NCBI GenBank assembly: GCA_017999435.1
Contig: JAGNLV010000005.1
Location: forward strand, 92,598 to 156,597
Direction: 5' to 3'
Source: Candidatus Zixiibacteriota bacterium
Lineage (GTDB): Bacteria; Zixibacteria; MSB-5A5; GN15; FEB-12
Length of the DNA: 64,000 nucleotides
The position numbers and the translations under genes are program-made. The notes beneath the pieces are model-generated. The model was given only the letters and a program-made list of their open reading frames with translations, was not told the origin of the DNA and made no database searches. Below, piece after piece: positions 18,277 to 27,258 of this stretch (position 1 is the stretch's first letter; each line of letters begins with the position of its first letter).

Positions 18277-19067
18277 ATAATTCGCCTCGCTTCCAAATAG
18301 CTCTGGTCCAAATCCGACCGGTACGCGGGGGCGTCGGGCGCCAGCGATTCGATGCGCACGCCGCCGCCGCCCCGGGACGAATGAATAATGCGGTCGCGTC
18401 CGACAGCGATCGCGACGTGACCGGGAAAGAACACCAGGTCCCCGCAGATGGTACGCGCGCGCTCGACCGGCCGGCCGGTGCGGATCTGGTCTTTGCTGTC
18501 GCGCGGCAGGCTCAGGCCGAGGCGACGGCCGACCGTCTGCACCAGCCCCGAGCAGTCGAGGCCGGCGGCCGTGATGCCGCCCCAGAGGTACGGCACCCCG
18601 ACCAGCCGGCCGGCTTCGCGCACCAAGTCGCGGCCGGTCAGCGGGCCCCGGTTGTACTCCTTTATCGGTCGAACGGAGGAAGCCTTGACGCACAGACGGC
18701 TCCCGTCGGGGGCAACGAGGATCAACCGGCGCGCCTCGAGGCGGTCCAGGGCGACGATGGTGCCGTAGTACAGCAGGTGCGGGGGCAGCGGCCGGCCGTC
18801 GAAGTCGAGCAGGCGGGACTGGAGAGCGGTGACGACAGCGGCGGGGCGGCGGCTGTACGCAACGGCCCGCCGCTCCGACAGCGACGCCAGGAAACGCCGA
18901 TCGGCCCATCCCCGGTAACCGTCCCAGCGCCGCACGTACGCAAACCCTCGCTTCTCGGCCGACCAGGAGACCAGGTCGGCGAACAGCAACTGATTGACGC
19001 GCTCGGCGCGGTGGTCGGGCTCGGCCCGCATGTCCAGAATGTTGGTCGTCACCCAGGCACATTCCAT
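18273..19067 (-). CDS. ykfC: NlpC/P60 gamma-D-glutamyl-diamino-acid endopeptidase, YkfC-like
   Basis: Cysteine peptidase that cuts between D-Glu and the diamino acid in murein peptides. The 264 residues comprise two SH3-like modules (about 1-130) and an NlpC/P60 domain with the catalytic Cys 172 (GLDCSGLVQ), His 217 (PGHVAIA) and a third polar residue near H229. There is no signal peptide, so it should act in the cytoplasm on recycled peptides, feeding the epimerase next to it. The predicted promoter places transcription start at or within two bases of the ATG. Confidence 0.9.
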   Translation of the reverse strand: MECAWVTTNILDMRAEPDHRAERVNQLLFADLVSWSAEKRGFAYVRRWDGYRGWADRRFLASLSERRAVAYSRRPAAVVTALQSRLLDFDGRPLPPHLLYYGTIVALDRLEARRLILVAPDGSRLCVKASSVRPIKEYNRGPLTGRDLVREAGRLVGVPYLWGGITAAGLDCSGLVQTVGRRLGLSLPRDSKDQIRTGRPVERARTICGDLVFFPGHVAIAVGRDRIIHSSRGGGGVRIESLAPDAPAYRSDLDQSYLEARRII

Positions 19068-19075
19068 ATGAAAAC

Positions 19076-19104
19076 CTTATAAGTCGAGCGGCAGCGGGAG
19101 ACAA
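19076..19104 (-). promoter_or_regulatory. Promoter of the murein-peptide operon, predicted leaderless
   Basis: TTGTCT, 17 bases, TATAAG on the minus strand. Only eight bases separate the -10 box from the ykfC ATG, so the transcript should begin at about the start codon. No ribosome binding site exists between them. Confidence 0.65.
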
Positions 19105-19107
19105 CAT

Positions 19108-19134
19108 AAAAAAGCCGGGCCATCCGGCCCGGCT
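19108..19134 (-). terminator. Rho-independent terminator of the ftsK-to-aminotransferase run
   Basis: On the minus strand, AGCCGGGCC-GGAT-GGCCCGGCT, a nine-base-pair GC-rich stem with four-base loop, is followed by T6. It lies 22 bases after the aminotransferase stop and just upstream of the ykfC promoter. Confidence 0.9.
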
Positions 19135-19156
19135 GGGAAACTGCAAGGGCGCCGCC

Positions 19157-20329
19157 TCAGTGCGTCCTGACGCCGGCCAGCACTCGTTTGATCCGGGCGA
19201 GCGCCTCGCGGATGTTCTCGACCGAATTGGCATAGGAGAAGCGAACGTACCCCTCGCCGTACTCGCCGAAAGCGGTGCCCGAAAGACAGGCCACCCCGGC
19301 CTCGTCGAGCATGACGTCGGCGAATTTCTGCGACGTCAGGCCGGTGCCGGTGATGTTCGGGAAAACGTAGAAAGCGCCTTCGGGGTTGAGACAGCGAACA
19401 CCGTCGATCGCGTTGAGGCCGTCGACGATGACCGTGCGGCGGCGGCGGAATTCGGCCACCATCTTGTCGACATCGTCCTGCGGTCCGGTGAGGGCTTCAA
19501 TCATAGCGTACTGGGCGAAAGTGCAGGTGGAGGAGAAATTGTTAATGGCCAGCGTGAAGAAATACTGGGCCAGTTCTTTGGGCATTGCGGCAAATCCCAG
19601 CCGCCAGCCGGTCATGGCGTAGGTCTTGGACATCCCGTCAACGATGATCGACCGCTCCATCGCGCCGGGGATCATGGCGATCGATTTGAACTCCCCGTCG
19701 TAAACCAGGCGCGAGTAGATCTCGTCGGAGAGGATCCACAGGTCGTGCTTCTTCGCCTCGGCGTGGATGGCTTCGAGATCCTCCCAGGTGAGGACGCCGC
19801 CGGTCGGGTTGCCGGGCGAATTGAGGATGACCATCCGGGTGCGGGGGGTGATGAGGGAGCGGAATTCATCGATGGAGAAGCGGAAGTCGTTCTCCTCGCG
19901 CAGGCGGACGGGGACGGGCTTGGCGCCGACGAATTTGACGATGGAGCGGTAGGTCGGGTACCCGGGGTTGGGGACGATGACCTCGTCGCCCTCGTTGATC
20001 AAGGCGATGAGGGCGCAGAAGAGGAAGGGCTTGGCACCGGGCATGATGATCGTGTTTTCGGCGGTGACGGGGATGTGCCGGGTTCGGGCGAGGTAGGAAG
20101 CGCAGACCTCGCGGGCCTCCATGACGCCGCCGGAGGGGGCGTAGTGGGTCTGGCCGGCGCGGAGGGCCTTGATGCCGGCCTCGGTGACGTTGGCGGGGGT
20201 GTCGAAGTCCGGTTCGCCGATCTGGAGGTGGATGATCGACTTGCCCTGGCGTTCGAGCGCTTTGGCTTTCGCCAGAACGACGAACGCGCCCTCCGACTCG
20301 AGCTTCCGAACCCGCTCCGTATACTGCAT
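19157..20329 (-). CDS. PLP-dependent aminotransferase, class I (aspartate aminotransferase-like)
   Basis: A fold-type I aminotransferase of 390 residues. The PLP lysine is K235 in DGMSKTYAMTGWRLGF. SPGNPTGG (171-178) and SDEIY (201-205) carry PLP-phosphate and ring contacts, and the C-terminal arginine that binds the substrate carboxylate lies in VRFSYA. It belongs to the AspC/PatA subgroup; substrates could be aspartate, alanine or aromatic amino acids. It lies 14 bases after transketolase and is the last gene before a strong terminator. Confidence 0.9.
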   Translation of the reverse strand: MQYTERVRKLESEGAFVVLAKAKALERQGKSIIHLQIGEPDFDTPANVTEAGIKALRAGQTHYAPSGGVMEAREVCASYLARTRHIPVTAENTIIMPGAKPFLFCALIALINEGDEVIVPNPGYPTYRSIVKFVGAKPVPVRLREENDFRFSIDEFRSLITPRTRMVILNSPGNPTGGVLTWEDLEAIHAEAKKHDLWILSDEIYSRLVYDGEFKSIAMIPGAMERSIIVDGMSKTYAMTGWRLGFAAMPKELAQYFFTLAINNFSSTCTFAQYAMIEALTGPQDDVDKMVAEFRRRRTVIVDGLNAIDGVRCLNPEGAFYVFPNITGTGLTSQKFADVMLDEAGVACLSGTAFGEYGEGYVRFSYANSVENIREALARIKRVLAGVRTH

Positions 20330-20343
20330 GGCGCAACTCCTCT

Positions 20344-22356
20344 CTAGTGCTTCACGAGCTCTCGTGCCTTCGCGGCGATGTGTTCGGCCGAGACGCCGAA
20401 ACGTTTGATCAGTTGCCAGGGCTGCCCGGACTCGCCGAAGCGGTCGGCGATGCCGACCATGGCGAAACGAACCGGGCGGCCGGTCTCGGCCTGCCGGCGC
20501 AAGATAACACCGGCGACCAGATTTCCCAAGCCCCCAACTTGATGTTCTTCGGCCGTCACCACGGCGCCGGTTTCCCCGGCGGCGCAGACGATCGCGGTCT
20601 CGTCCAAGGGCTTAACGGTATGCATGTTGATGACCCGGGTTTCCAGGCGGAAGTCGGTGCGGAGAATGTACGCCGCCCGCAGGGCCTCGGCGACCTCGGG
20701 GCCGCAGGAAATGATCGTGAGGTCCTCTCCCTCGCTCCGGTACTCGGACGCCGGGGTGATGTCGAAAGCGTCGGCAAACCGGTCGGCTTCGCGGCGGAGC
20801 CGGAAAATGTTGGCCTCCCCGAACCGAAACGGGCTGTCGGGCCGGGTGATGATCGGGGTGGCCTCGCGGGCAAACCGCAGGTACTTGGGCCCGACGACGT
20901 CGAAGAGCAGCGCGCGGGTCATCTTTTCGGTCTCCAGGGCGTCGCACGGGATGGCCAGGTGCATGTGGGGCAGACCGGCGATCTGGAAAATCGCCTCCAG
21001 CTCCTGGTGGGTGGCGCCGTCGGGACCCACCGAGATCCCCCCGTGGGCGCCGACGATGAGGACGTTGTAGTTCCCGTAGCACACGGAGACGCGGATTTGG
21101 TCGAGGTTGCGGGCGGCGGCGAACACGCCGTAGGTGCCGAAGACGGGGATTTTCCCCTCCTTGGCCAGGCCGACCGCGATGGTCGTGGCATTCTGTTCGG
21201 CCACGCCCACCGAGAAGAAGCGGCGGCGGCGCTCCGGGTGGTTCTTGTGGAAATCGGAGATGCAAATGGAGTCGGAGATATCGGCGCCGAGGCAGACGAT
21301 GCGCTCGTCGCTCCCGCAGGCCTCAAGAGCGCGGCCGAACCCTTTGCGCGTAGGATCCATGTCCACGCGCATGGCCGGCCCGGCATTCCACCAGAAGTCG
21401 CGCGAGAACGCGGGGAGTTCGTCGTTCAGGCGGGCGTCGACGCCGATCTGGTGGCGGACGCCGTAGTCGATGAGATCGGACACGGCGAAGGTGTCTCCGA
21501 GGCCGAGCTCGGCCAGCAGGCGCTCCAGTTCGTCGAGCTTCGGCGGCTTGCCGTGCCAACCGACGACGTTCTCCATGAACGACACGCCCTTCCCCTTCAC
21601 CGTGTGGAAGATCAGCGCGACCGGCTTGCCGGAGTCGTTGCGGTTGCGGGCCCAGTCGAGGGCCTCAACGATCTCGGCCATGGCGTGGCCATCAGCCTCG
21701 CGCACGTGCCAGCCGAAAGCGGCGTATTTGTCGGCCAGCGGGTCGATGTTCATGACCTCGGCAACCGGACCGTCGATCTGCAGGCGGTTCTTGTCGACGA
21801 TGAGGATCAGGTTGTCGAGACGATAGTGGGCGGCGGCCATGGCGGCCTCCCACATCGAGCCTTCCTGGTGCTCGCCATCGGACGAAATAACAAACACCCG
21901 GTAGTCCTTCCCATCGAGCCGGGCGGCGAGGGCGACGCCGACGGCGACTGAAAACCCCTGCCCGAGCGACCCGGAGCTGATCTCCACCCCCGGCAGGTCG
22001 AGGCGGTGGGGGTGCCCCTGGAGCGGGGAGTCGAGCATGCGGAGCTTCATGAGCTCGGGTTCTGGGAAATAGCCGGCGACGGCCAGGGCGGTGTAGAGAG
22101 CGGGGGCTTTGTGGCCGGCCGACCAGATGATGCGGTCGCGGTCGGGCCAGTCGGGGTCGGTTGGATTGTGGCGGGCGATTCTCAAATAGAGGGCGGCCGC
22201 GATATCCATCACGCTCAGCGTGCCGCCGGAGTGCCCCGACCGGGCCGAGCAGAGAGCGATTTCGTTCAGGCCGCGCATGTAGCGCGCGCGCTCGACCAAT
22301 TCGTCGACGCGGTAGTCGCAGCGCGCATTCTCAGGGTGCGGTGTCGGGTTCTTCAT
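20344..22356 (-). CDS. tkt: Transketolase
   Basis: Thiamine diphosphate enzyme of the non-oxidative pentose phosphate pathway; it also makes the erythrose 4-phosphate used by DAHP synthase. The single 670-residue chain carries the N-terminal ThDP half (ARSGHSGGTLSVMD; SSDGEHQEGSMWEAA; the metal-site NRLQIDG), the pyrimidine-binding half (FSVGVAEQNATTIAVGLA) and a C-terminal domain. The N-terminal half resembles the shorter, split-type transketolases. ATG at 22356 has a GGGGAG site six bases upstream and overlaps coaE by 26 bases. Confidence 0.95.
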   Translation of the reverse strand: MKNPTPHPENARCDYRVDELVERARYMRGLNEIALCSARSGHSGGTLSVMDIAAALYLRIARHNPTDPDWPDRDRIIWSAGHKAPALYTALAVAGYFPEPELMKLRMLDSPLQGHPHRLDLPGVEISSGSLGQGFSVAVGVALAARLDGKDYRVFVISSDGEHQEGSMWEAAMAAAHYRLDNLILIVDKNRLQIDGPVAEVMNIDPLADKYAAFGWHVREADGHAMAEIVEALDWARNRNDSGKPVALIFHTVKGKGVSFMENVVGWHGKPPKLDELERLLAELGLGDTFAVSDLIDYGVRHQIGVDARLNDELPAFSRDFWWNAGPAMRVDMDPTRKGFGRALEACGSDERIVCLGADISDSICISDFHKNHPERRRRFFSVGVAEQNATTIAVGLAKEGKIPVFGTYGVFAAARNLDQIRVSVCYGNYNVLIVGAHGGISVGPDGATHQELEAIFQIAGLPHMHLAIPCDALETEKMTRALLFDVVGPKYLRFAREATPIITRPDSPFRFGEANIFRLRREADRFADAFDITPASEYRSEGEDLTIISCGPEVAEALRAAYILRTDFRLETRVINMHTVKPLDETAIVCAAGETGAVVTAEEHQVGGLGNLVAGVILRRQAETGRPVRFAMVGIADRFGESGQPWQLIKRFGVSAEHIAAKARELVKH

Positions 22357-22957
22357 GCGAGTCTCCCCTTTTCGAGCGGGTGATCATCTCCCAGATGTCG
22401 CTCAAGGTTGCGGCGAGGCGATCGGTGGATCCGTCGTTGACGACCAGGAAGTCGGCGCAGACGCGCAGGTCCTGCGGGGACGGCTGCAGGCGCTCGATCG
22501 CCCGGGCCTCGGACGGCGCCATCCCCCGCGCGGCCAGCCGGTCGAGCCGGACCTGTTCGGGGGCATCGATCACGATCGTGTAGTCCATGCGTTGATGCAG
22601 GCGCCACTCGGTCAGCAGCGCGGCGTCGACCACCACCACCGGGCAGCGCTTGGCCAGCCGGCGCATGCGGCTGTCAAGCTCGTGGAGGAGGTAGGGGTGG
22701 ACGATCTCATTCAGGCGGCGGCGGGACTCCTCGCCGGCAAACGCGCGTTCGGCGACTTTCTTGCGGTCGAGGTCGAGGTCGACGGTGAGCACGTCGGCCC
22801 CGAAGGCTTCGGCCAGCCGGTGCCGCAGTGGGAGGGAGGCCTCCACCACCTCGCGCCCGATCTCATCGGCATCGAGTACCACGGCGCCGAACGATTCGAG
22901 AATGCGGGCGGCCGTCGACTTCCCCGCGCCGATCAATCCGGTTAAACCGATCAACAT
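22331..22957 (-). CDS. coaE: Dephospho-CoA kinase
   Basis: Catalyses the last step of coenzyme A synthesis, phosphorylating the 3'-hydroxyl of dephospho-CoA. The 208 residues include the P-loop GLIGAGKST (7-15), the DADEIGREVVE motif and the IVHPYL/VVVDAALL core. The ATG is at 22957, 47 bases after polA. The polA-coaE neighbourhood is widespread. The last about 15 residues are acidic and overlap the transketolase start. Confidence 0.95.
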   Translation of the reverse strand: MLIGLTGLIGAGKSTAARILESFGAVVLDADEIGREVVEASLPLRHRLAEAFGADVLTVDLDLDRKKVAERAFAGEESRRRLNEIVHPYLLHELDSRMRRLAKRCPVVVVDAALLTEWRLHQRMDYTIVIDAPEQVRLDRLAARGMAPSEARAIERLQPSPQDLRVCADFLVVNDGSTDRLAATLSDIWEMITRSKRGDSHEEPDTAP

Positions 22958-23004
22958 ACCGGTAATAAAGGCTTATTCGGGAAAAGGGCAAGCCCCCGGC
23001 GGCG

Positions 23005-25731
23005 TCATTTGGCGTCCAGCCAGTTGGGACCGGACCCGAGCGACACCACGATCGGGACCTTGAGCGACACCGCCTGCTCCATGCCGTCGCGGACAATCTC
23101 CCGCACCTCGTCGAGCTCCTCCCGGGGCACATCCAGGACGAGCTCGTCGTGCACCTGGAGGATCATGCGGGAGCGTGTGGCGCGGAGCCGCCCGTGGATC
23201 CGGATCATGGCTTTCTTGATCATGTCGGCGGCGGTACCCTGAATGGGCGTGTTGATCGCCGCGCGCTCGGCAAACTGGCGGACGTTAACGTTGCGGTCGT
23301 TGATTTCGCGGATGGTGCGCCGCCGGTTGAACATGGTCGTCACGTAGCCGCGCGCACGGGCGAATTCCTTGGTGGCCTCGAGGTAGCGCCGGATGCCGGG
23401 GTAGCGCTCGAAGTAGGTGGCGATGAAGGCCTTGGCCTGCCCGACATCGAGGGCGGACTGGGCCGCGAGGCCGTAGGCGGTGACGCCGTAGATGACGGCG
23501 AAGTTGGCCGTCTTGGCGGCCCGCCGCTGCTCGGGGGTCACTTGGCCGATCTCCACACCGTAGACCTCCGCGGCCGTGCGGGCGTGGATGTCTTCGCCGC
23601 GTCGAAAGGCCTCAATGAGGGTGGAGTCCTCCGACATGTGGGCGAGAATGCGCAGTTCAATCTGGGAGTAATCGGCCACGAGCAGGGTGTGGCCCTCGTC
23701 GCGCGGGACAAAGGCTTTGCGGATCTCGCGCCCTTCGTCGGTGCGGACGGGGATATTCTGGAGATTCGGGTCGGTAGAGGAGAGGCGGCCGGTCGCGGCG
23801 ATCGTCTGGTTGAAGGACGTGTGCACCCGCCCCGTACGCCCGTCGACCAGCTTCGGGAGAGCGTCAACGTAGGTGCTCTTGAGTTTGGTCAGTTGGCGGA
23901 AATCAAGGATGCGGGCGGGGAGTTCATGGAGGGCGGCCAGTTCCTCGAGCACCCGGACGTCGGTCGAAAAGCCCGTCTTCTTGGTGGTCTTCCCCTTCGT
24001 CGGGAGGCCGAGTTTCTCAAAGAGGATGTGCGCCAACTGCTGGGTGGAGTTGATGTTGAATTCGGTACCGGCGATGCGGTAGATCTCGCGGCGGATTTCC
24101 TCCAGCCGGCGCTCCATCTGCACCGACAACTCGCCGAGAAATGAGACGTCGATGCGCACTCCCTCCCGCTCCATGTCGGCGAGCACCTTGATGAGCGGCA
24201 CCTCGATGTCGTAGTAGAGGCTGTTCATGCCGAGCTGGTCGATCACCGGCGCGAGTTTGCCGCGGAGGCGGTAGGTGTAGTCGGCGTCCTCGCACGAATA
24301 GTCGCACGCTTTGTCGACCGGAACCTGGGCGAACGATATCTGCTTCTTCCCCGCACCGATGAGGTCGGTGATGGGCGTCTTGCGGTGGTTGAAATGCTGG
24401 AGCGCGAGGGCATCGAGCGAGTGCTGCCGCGACGATGGGTCGATGACGTACGAAGCCAGCATGGTGTCGAAGCGGACCGGCTCGATTTCGATGCCGTACT
24501 TGCGCAGGACTGCCAGATCGTACTTGATGTTCTGGCCGAACTTCTGCACGTCCGGGTTTTCGAGGAGTTTCTTCACCTCGGCGAGGGCCTCCGGAAGCGG
24601 CAGGTTCACCGCCCCCTCCCCCGTGTGGCCAAGCGGCAGGTAGTAGGCCTCGTTGGCGCGGGCCGACAGGGAGATGCCCACGAGCTCGGCGGCGAGCGGG
24701 TTCAGCGAGGTGGTCTCGGTGTCAACGGCGACTTTCCGGCAGGTCGAGAGCTTCTTCAGAAGAGTCTTGAGATCCTTGAGGGCGGCGACGACATGGTAGC
24801 CCGGCTTGGTGGCGCCGGGCGCCTCGTCGGTGACGCCCGCGGCGGCCGCCGCCTCGGGGACAAGTTGTTTCAGAAGACGGTTGAACTCGAGACGCTGGAA
24901 CAATTCGACGAGTTTGGCGTGATCGGGTTCGCGGAAGCGGAGCTGCTCCAGGTCACAGGCGATCGGGACATCAGTGCAGATGGTCACCAGCTCCTTGGAG
25001 AGACGGGCGAGGTCGGCGTGGGCCTCGACCCGGGCCCGGACGGCTTTGGCCTTGATCCGGTTGGCGCCGGCGAGGACCGCCTCGAGGCTGCCGAACTGCT
25101 CCAGGAGCGCATCGGCGGTCTTGGGACCGACGCCGGGGATGCCGGGAACATTGTCGGAACTGTCGCCCATGAGGGCGAGCTTGTCGATGACCGCTTCCGG
25201 ATAGACGCCGAATTTCGCCTTTACTTCCTCGCGGCCCATCTTGACGGCCTGGTCGGCGCCCGGCTGGGGCGTGTAGATGCGGATGCGGTCGGTAACGAGC
25301 TGGAAGAAATCCTTGTCGCCGGTGACGCACCAGACGTCGAAGCCCGCCTTCGCGCAGCGGCTGGCGAGGGTCCCGATGATGTCGTCGGCCTCGAAACCCT
25401 CCATCTCAAAGTGCCGGATGCGAAACGCCTCGACCGCCTCGCGGATCGCCGGGAGCTGGGCCACGAGGTCCTCGGGCATCTTGGCGCGAGTGGATTTGTA
25501 CTCCTCGTAGCGCTCGTGGCGGACAGTCGGGGCCTTGGAGTCCCAGGCAACGGCGAGGTAGTCGGGCTTCTCATCGCGAATGACCTTCAGCAGCGAATTG
25601 ACAAAGCCGAAGACGGCCGAGGTGTTCTCCCCTTTCGAGTTGATCAGCGGGTTGCGGAGGAAAGCGAAGTAGGCGCGGTAGAAGATGGCCGAGCCATCGA
25701 CCAGGTAGACAGTCTTGCGGTCGGGCGTCAT
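23005..25731 (-). CDS. polA: DNA polymerase I
   Basis: Repair and Okazaki-fragment polymerase of 908 residues. The N-terminal 5'-3' exonuclease is complete (VDGSAIFYRAYF; FEADDIIGTLA; GDSSDNVPGIPGVGPKTA). The middle 3'-5' exonuclease keeps its acidic residues (AVDTETTSL, FGQNIKYDLAVL, YSCEDADYT), so proofreading looks active. The polymerase domain has motif A (VADYSQIELRILAH), the O-helix RRAAKTANFAVIYG and motif C (LQVHDELVLD). The ATG at 25731 overlaps the nadD stop in an ATGA arrangement. Confidence 0.98.
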   Translation of the reverse strand: MTPDRKTVYLVDGSAIFYRAYFAFLRNPLINSKGENTSAVFGFVNSLLKVIRDEKPDYLAVAWDSKAPTVRHERYEEYKSTRAKMPEDLVAQLPAIREAVEAFRIRHFEMEGFEADDIIGTLASRCAKAGFDVWCVTGDKDFFQLVTDRIRIYTPQPGADQAVKMGREEVKAKFGVYPEAVIDKLALMGDSSDNVPGIPGVGPKTADALLEQFGSLEAVLAGANRIKAKAVRARVEAHADLARLSKELVTICTDVPIACDLEQLRFREPDHAKLVELFQRLEFNRLLKQLVPEAAAAAGVTDEAPGATKPGYHVVAALKDLKTLLKKLSTCRKVAVDTETTSLNPLAAELVGISLSARANEAYYLPLGHTGEGAVNLPLPEALAEVKKLLENPDVQKFGQNIKYDLAVLRKYGIEIEPVRFDTMLASYVIDPSSRQHSLDALALQHFNHRKTPITDLIGAGKKQISFAQVPVDKACDYSCEDADYTYRLRGKLAPVIDQLGMNSLYYDIEVPLIKVLADMEREGVRIDVSFLGELSVQMERRLEEIRREIYRIAGTEFNINSTQQLAHILFEKLGLPTKGKTTKKTGFSTDVRVLEELAALHELPARILDFRQLTKLKSTYVDALPKLVDGRTGRVHTSFNQTIAATGRLSSTDPNLQNIPVRTDEGREIRKAFVPRDEGHTLLVADYSQIELRILAHMSEDSTLIEAFRRGEDIHARTAAEVYGVEIGQVTPEQRRAAKTANFAVIYGVTAYGLAAQSALDVGQAKAFIATYFERYPGIRRYLEATKEFARARGYVTTMFNRRRTIREINDRNVNVRQFAERAAINTPIQGTAADMIKKAMIRIHGRLRATRSRMILQVHDELVLDVPREELDEVREIVRDGMEQAVSLKVPIVVSLGSGPNWLDAK

Positions 25732-26336
25732 CGGTACAACCCCTCTTTTTCTATGTAGTCGAGCACGGGCGCGGGAAGCCAGGCCAGCAGCCGGGGGCGC
25801 GGCGCGCCGCGGCCGATCAGGGCGCGCAGGTCGGTCGACGAAACCGCGGGCGTTTCGGCCGGCACAAGCTCGATGCGGTCGGCGGGCAGCCCCGGGCTGA
25901 CCTTCAATTGGTAGCCGGGCCGGGCGCCGGCCAAAACCGGCGTCTCGCGAAGCAGCTCTTCAGGCGAATGCCATTGGTCAATCTGGTCCAGGAGGTCGGC
26001 GCCGACGAGGAAGCGGAAGGCCGCCTGGGGGTACGCCTTCTTCAGCGCCCGCAGGGTGTCGAGGGTGTAGCCGGAAAGCTCCTGCTCGGCTTCGATCTCG
26101 CAGACGCGCAAGCGGTCGTCCCCGGCCAGAGCGAGGCGGAGCATGGCGACCCGGTGGGGCCAGGAGGCGCGGGCCCGGTCACCCTTGAACGGGTGCCGGT
26201 AGGCGGGGACGAAGAGGACGCCGGCAAGGTTGCGGGCGCGGAGGATCTCGCGGGCCAGGGCGAGGTGCCCGCTGTGCACCGGATCGAAGGCGCCGCCGAG
26301 GACGCCCCACACGCCCCCCTGCTCAGGACTCCGCAT
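25728..26336 (-). CDS. nadD: Nicotinate-nucleotide adenylyltransferase
   Basis: Adenylylates nicotinate mononucleotide in NAD synthesis. The 202 residues include GGAFDPVHSGHL at the N-terminus (HxGH motif) and the SSTDLR motif (the family SSTxIR) near the C-terminus. I chose ATG at 26336, which begins 12 residues before the nucleotide-binding motif and overlaps bamD by 14 bases. The frame is open further upstream but reads bamD out of frame. Confidence 0.95.
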   Translation of the reverse strand: MRSPEQGGVWGVLGGAFDPVHSGHLALAREILRARNLAGVLFVPAYRHPFKGDRARASWPHRVAMLRLALAGDDRLRVCEIEAEQELSGYTLDTLRALKKAYPQAAFRFLVGADLLDQIDQWHSPEELLRETPVLAGARPGYQLKVSPGLPADRIELVPAETPAVSSTDLRALIGRGAPRPRLLAWLPAPVLDYIEKEGLYR

Positions 26337-27258
26337 GTCTGGTGGTGTCGGACCCGGCGGGGTGTTTGTCGAGCGCCTCGAGCATCTCATTGACGTCATC
26401 CTCGTACCCGTTGGCCGGGTAGCTCTCCCGGAACTGCCGGAGGCACTGGCGCGCCTCGGCGGTGTCGCCCTTGTCGTAGCTCAGGCGGCACTGGCGGTAC
26501 GCGGATTCCACGGCCCTCTTGCGCGCTTTGCCCGCCAGGTCGCTTTCGGGGAAGGCAGCCAGGAAGCTTTCAAAACCGGTGCGGGCGGCGGCAAAGTCCT
26601 TGAGGCGGAGATCCATATCGGCGCGGTGAAAGGCCGCCCGGGCGGCCAGGTCGGTGTCGGTATACTCGTCGATGACTTTCTGGAAATACACTTTGGCCGC
26701 CTTGAAAGCGCCGAGGCGCTCATAGACGATGCCGGCGTTGAAATACTTCTTCGCGAACCGCGTGCGCGCCGCCGCGAGGTACTTCTGCACATCGGGAACG
26801 AGCGGGGATTCGGGGAAATCAATCAGGAAGTCCTCGAAGACGGCGATGGCTTTCTCAAGCTCCGTCTGATCGAGACCGGGGTTTTTCGGGGTGGAGTCGA
26901 AATAGGCGACGCCGCGCATGAAGATGGCGTTGGCGAAAAAGGCCGAGGCCGGGTAATTGCGCGCGAGGCGGTCGAACTCCAGCGCCGCCAGTTCGAAGTC
27001 CTCGTTGCCATAGTACGCGAGGCCGAGGTAGTACTGGGCGGTGTCAACCACCGCGTGCCCCGGGTAGTTAAAGACCACGGTCTGGAAGTACTCGATCGCC
27101 TGGCGGTACTTTCCATCCTCATAGAGCCGCTGTCCTTCGTCGAAAAGCTGGCGGGCGTCGAGCTGGGACAGGGAGCGGGAGCCCGCGCCGCACGAGGCCA
27201 GCAGCGCGGCGACCAGCAAGAGACCGGCGAGTGCGCCGGCGGCGGTGATCCGGTTCAC
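26323..27258 (-). CDS. bamD: Outer membrane assembly lipoprotein BamD homologue
   Basis: TPR lipoprotein of the BAM complex that folds outer membrane beta-barrels. A lipobox LLASC at about 19-23 follows a hydrophobic signal. About five TPR units follow, starting with LFDEGQRLYEDGKYRQAIEYFQTVVFNYPG in two halves. At 311 residues it is somewhat longer than E. coli BamD (about 245), with an extra C-terminal TPR pair. The start is GTG at 27258, overlapping the upstream stop as GTGA. A general YfgL/CpoB-type TPR lipoprotein is the alternative, but the spacing of the TPR block favours BamD. Confidence 0.88.
   Translation of the reverse strand: MNRITAAGALAGLLLVAALLASCGAGSRSLSQLDARQLFDEGQRLYEDGKYRQAIEYFQTVVFNYPGHAVVDTAQYYLGLAYYGNEDFELAALEFDRLARNYPASAFFANAIFMRGVAYFDSTPKNPGLDQTELEKAIAVFEDFLIDFPESPLVPDVQKYLAAARTRFAKKYFNAGIVYERLGAFKAAKVYFQKVIDEYTDTDLAARAAFHRADMDLRLKDFAAARTGFESFLAAFPESDLAGKARKRAVESAYRQCRLSYDKGDTAEARQCLRQFRESYPANGYEDDVNEMLEALDKHPAGSDTTRHAES

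Noticed and set aside
18277..19233. A fused 661-residue epimerase starting near 19233.
   Set aside because: The upstream part is the NlpC/P60 gene in another frame, with Arg/Pro-rich nonsense composition; the epimerase fold begins at 18276.
23005..25731. Possible loss of proofreading in DNA polymerase I, as in some lineages.
   Set aside because: The DTE, NxxxD and YxxxD-type motifs of the 3'-5' exonuclease are all present.
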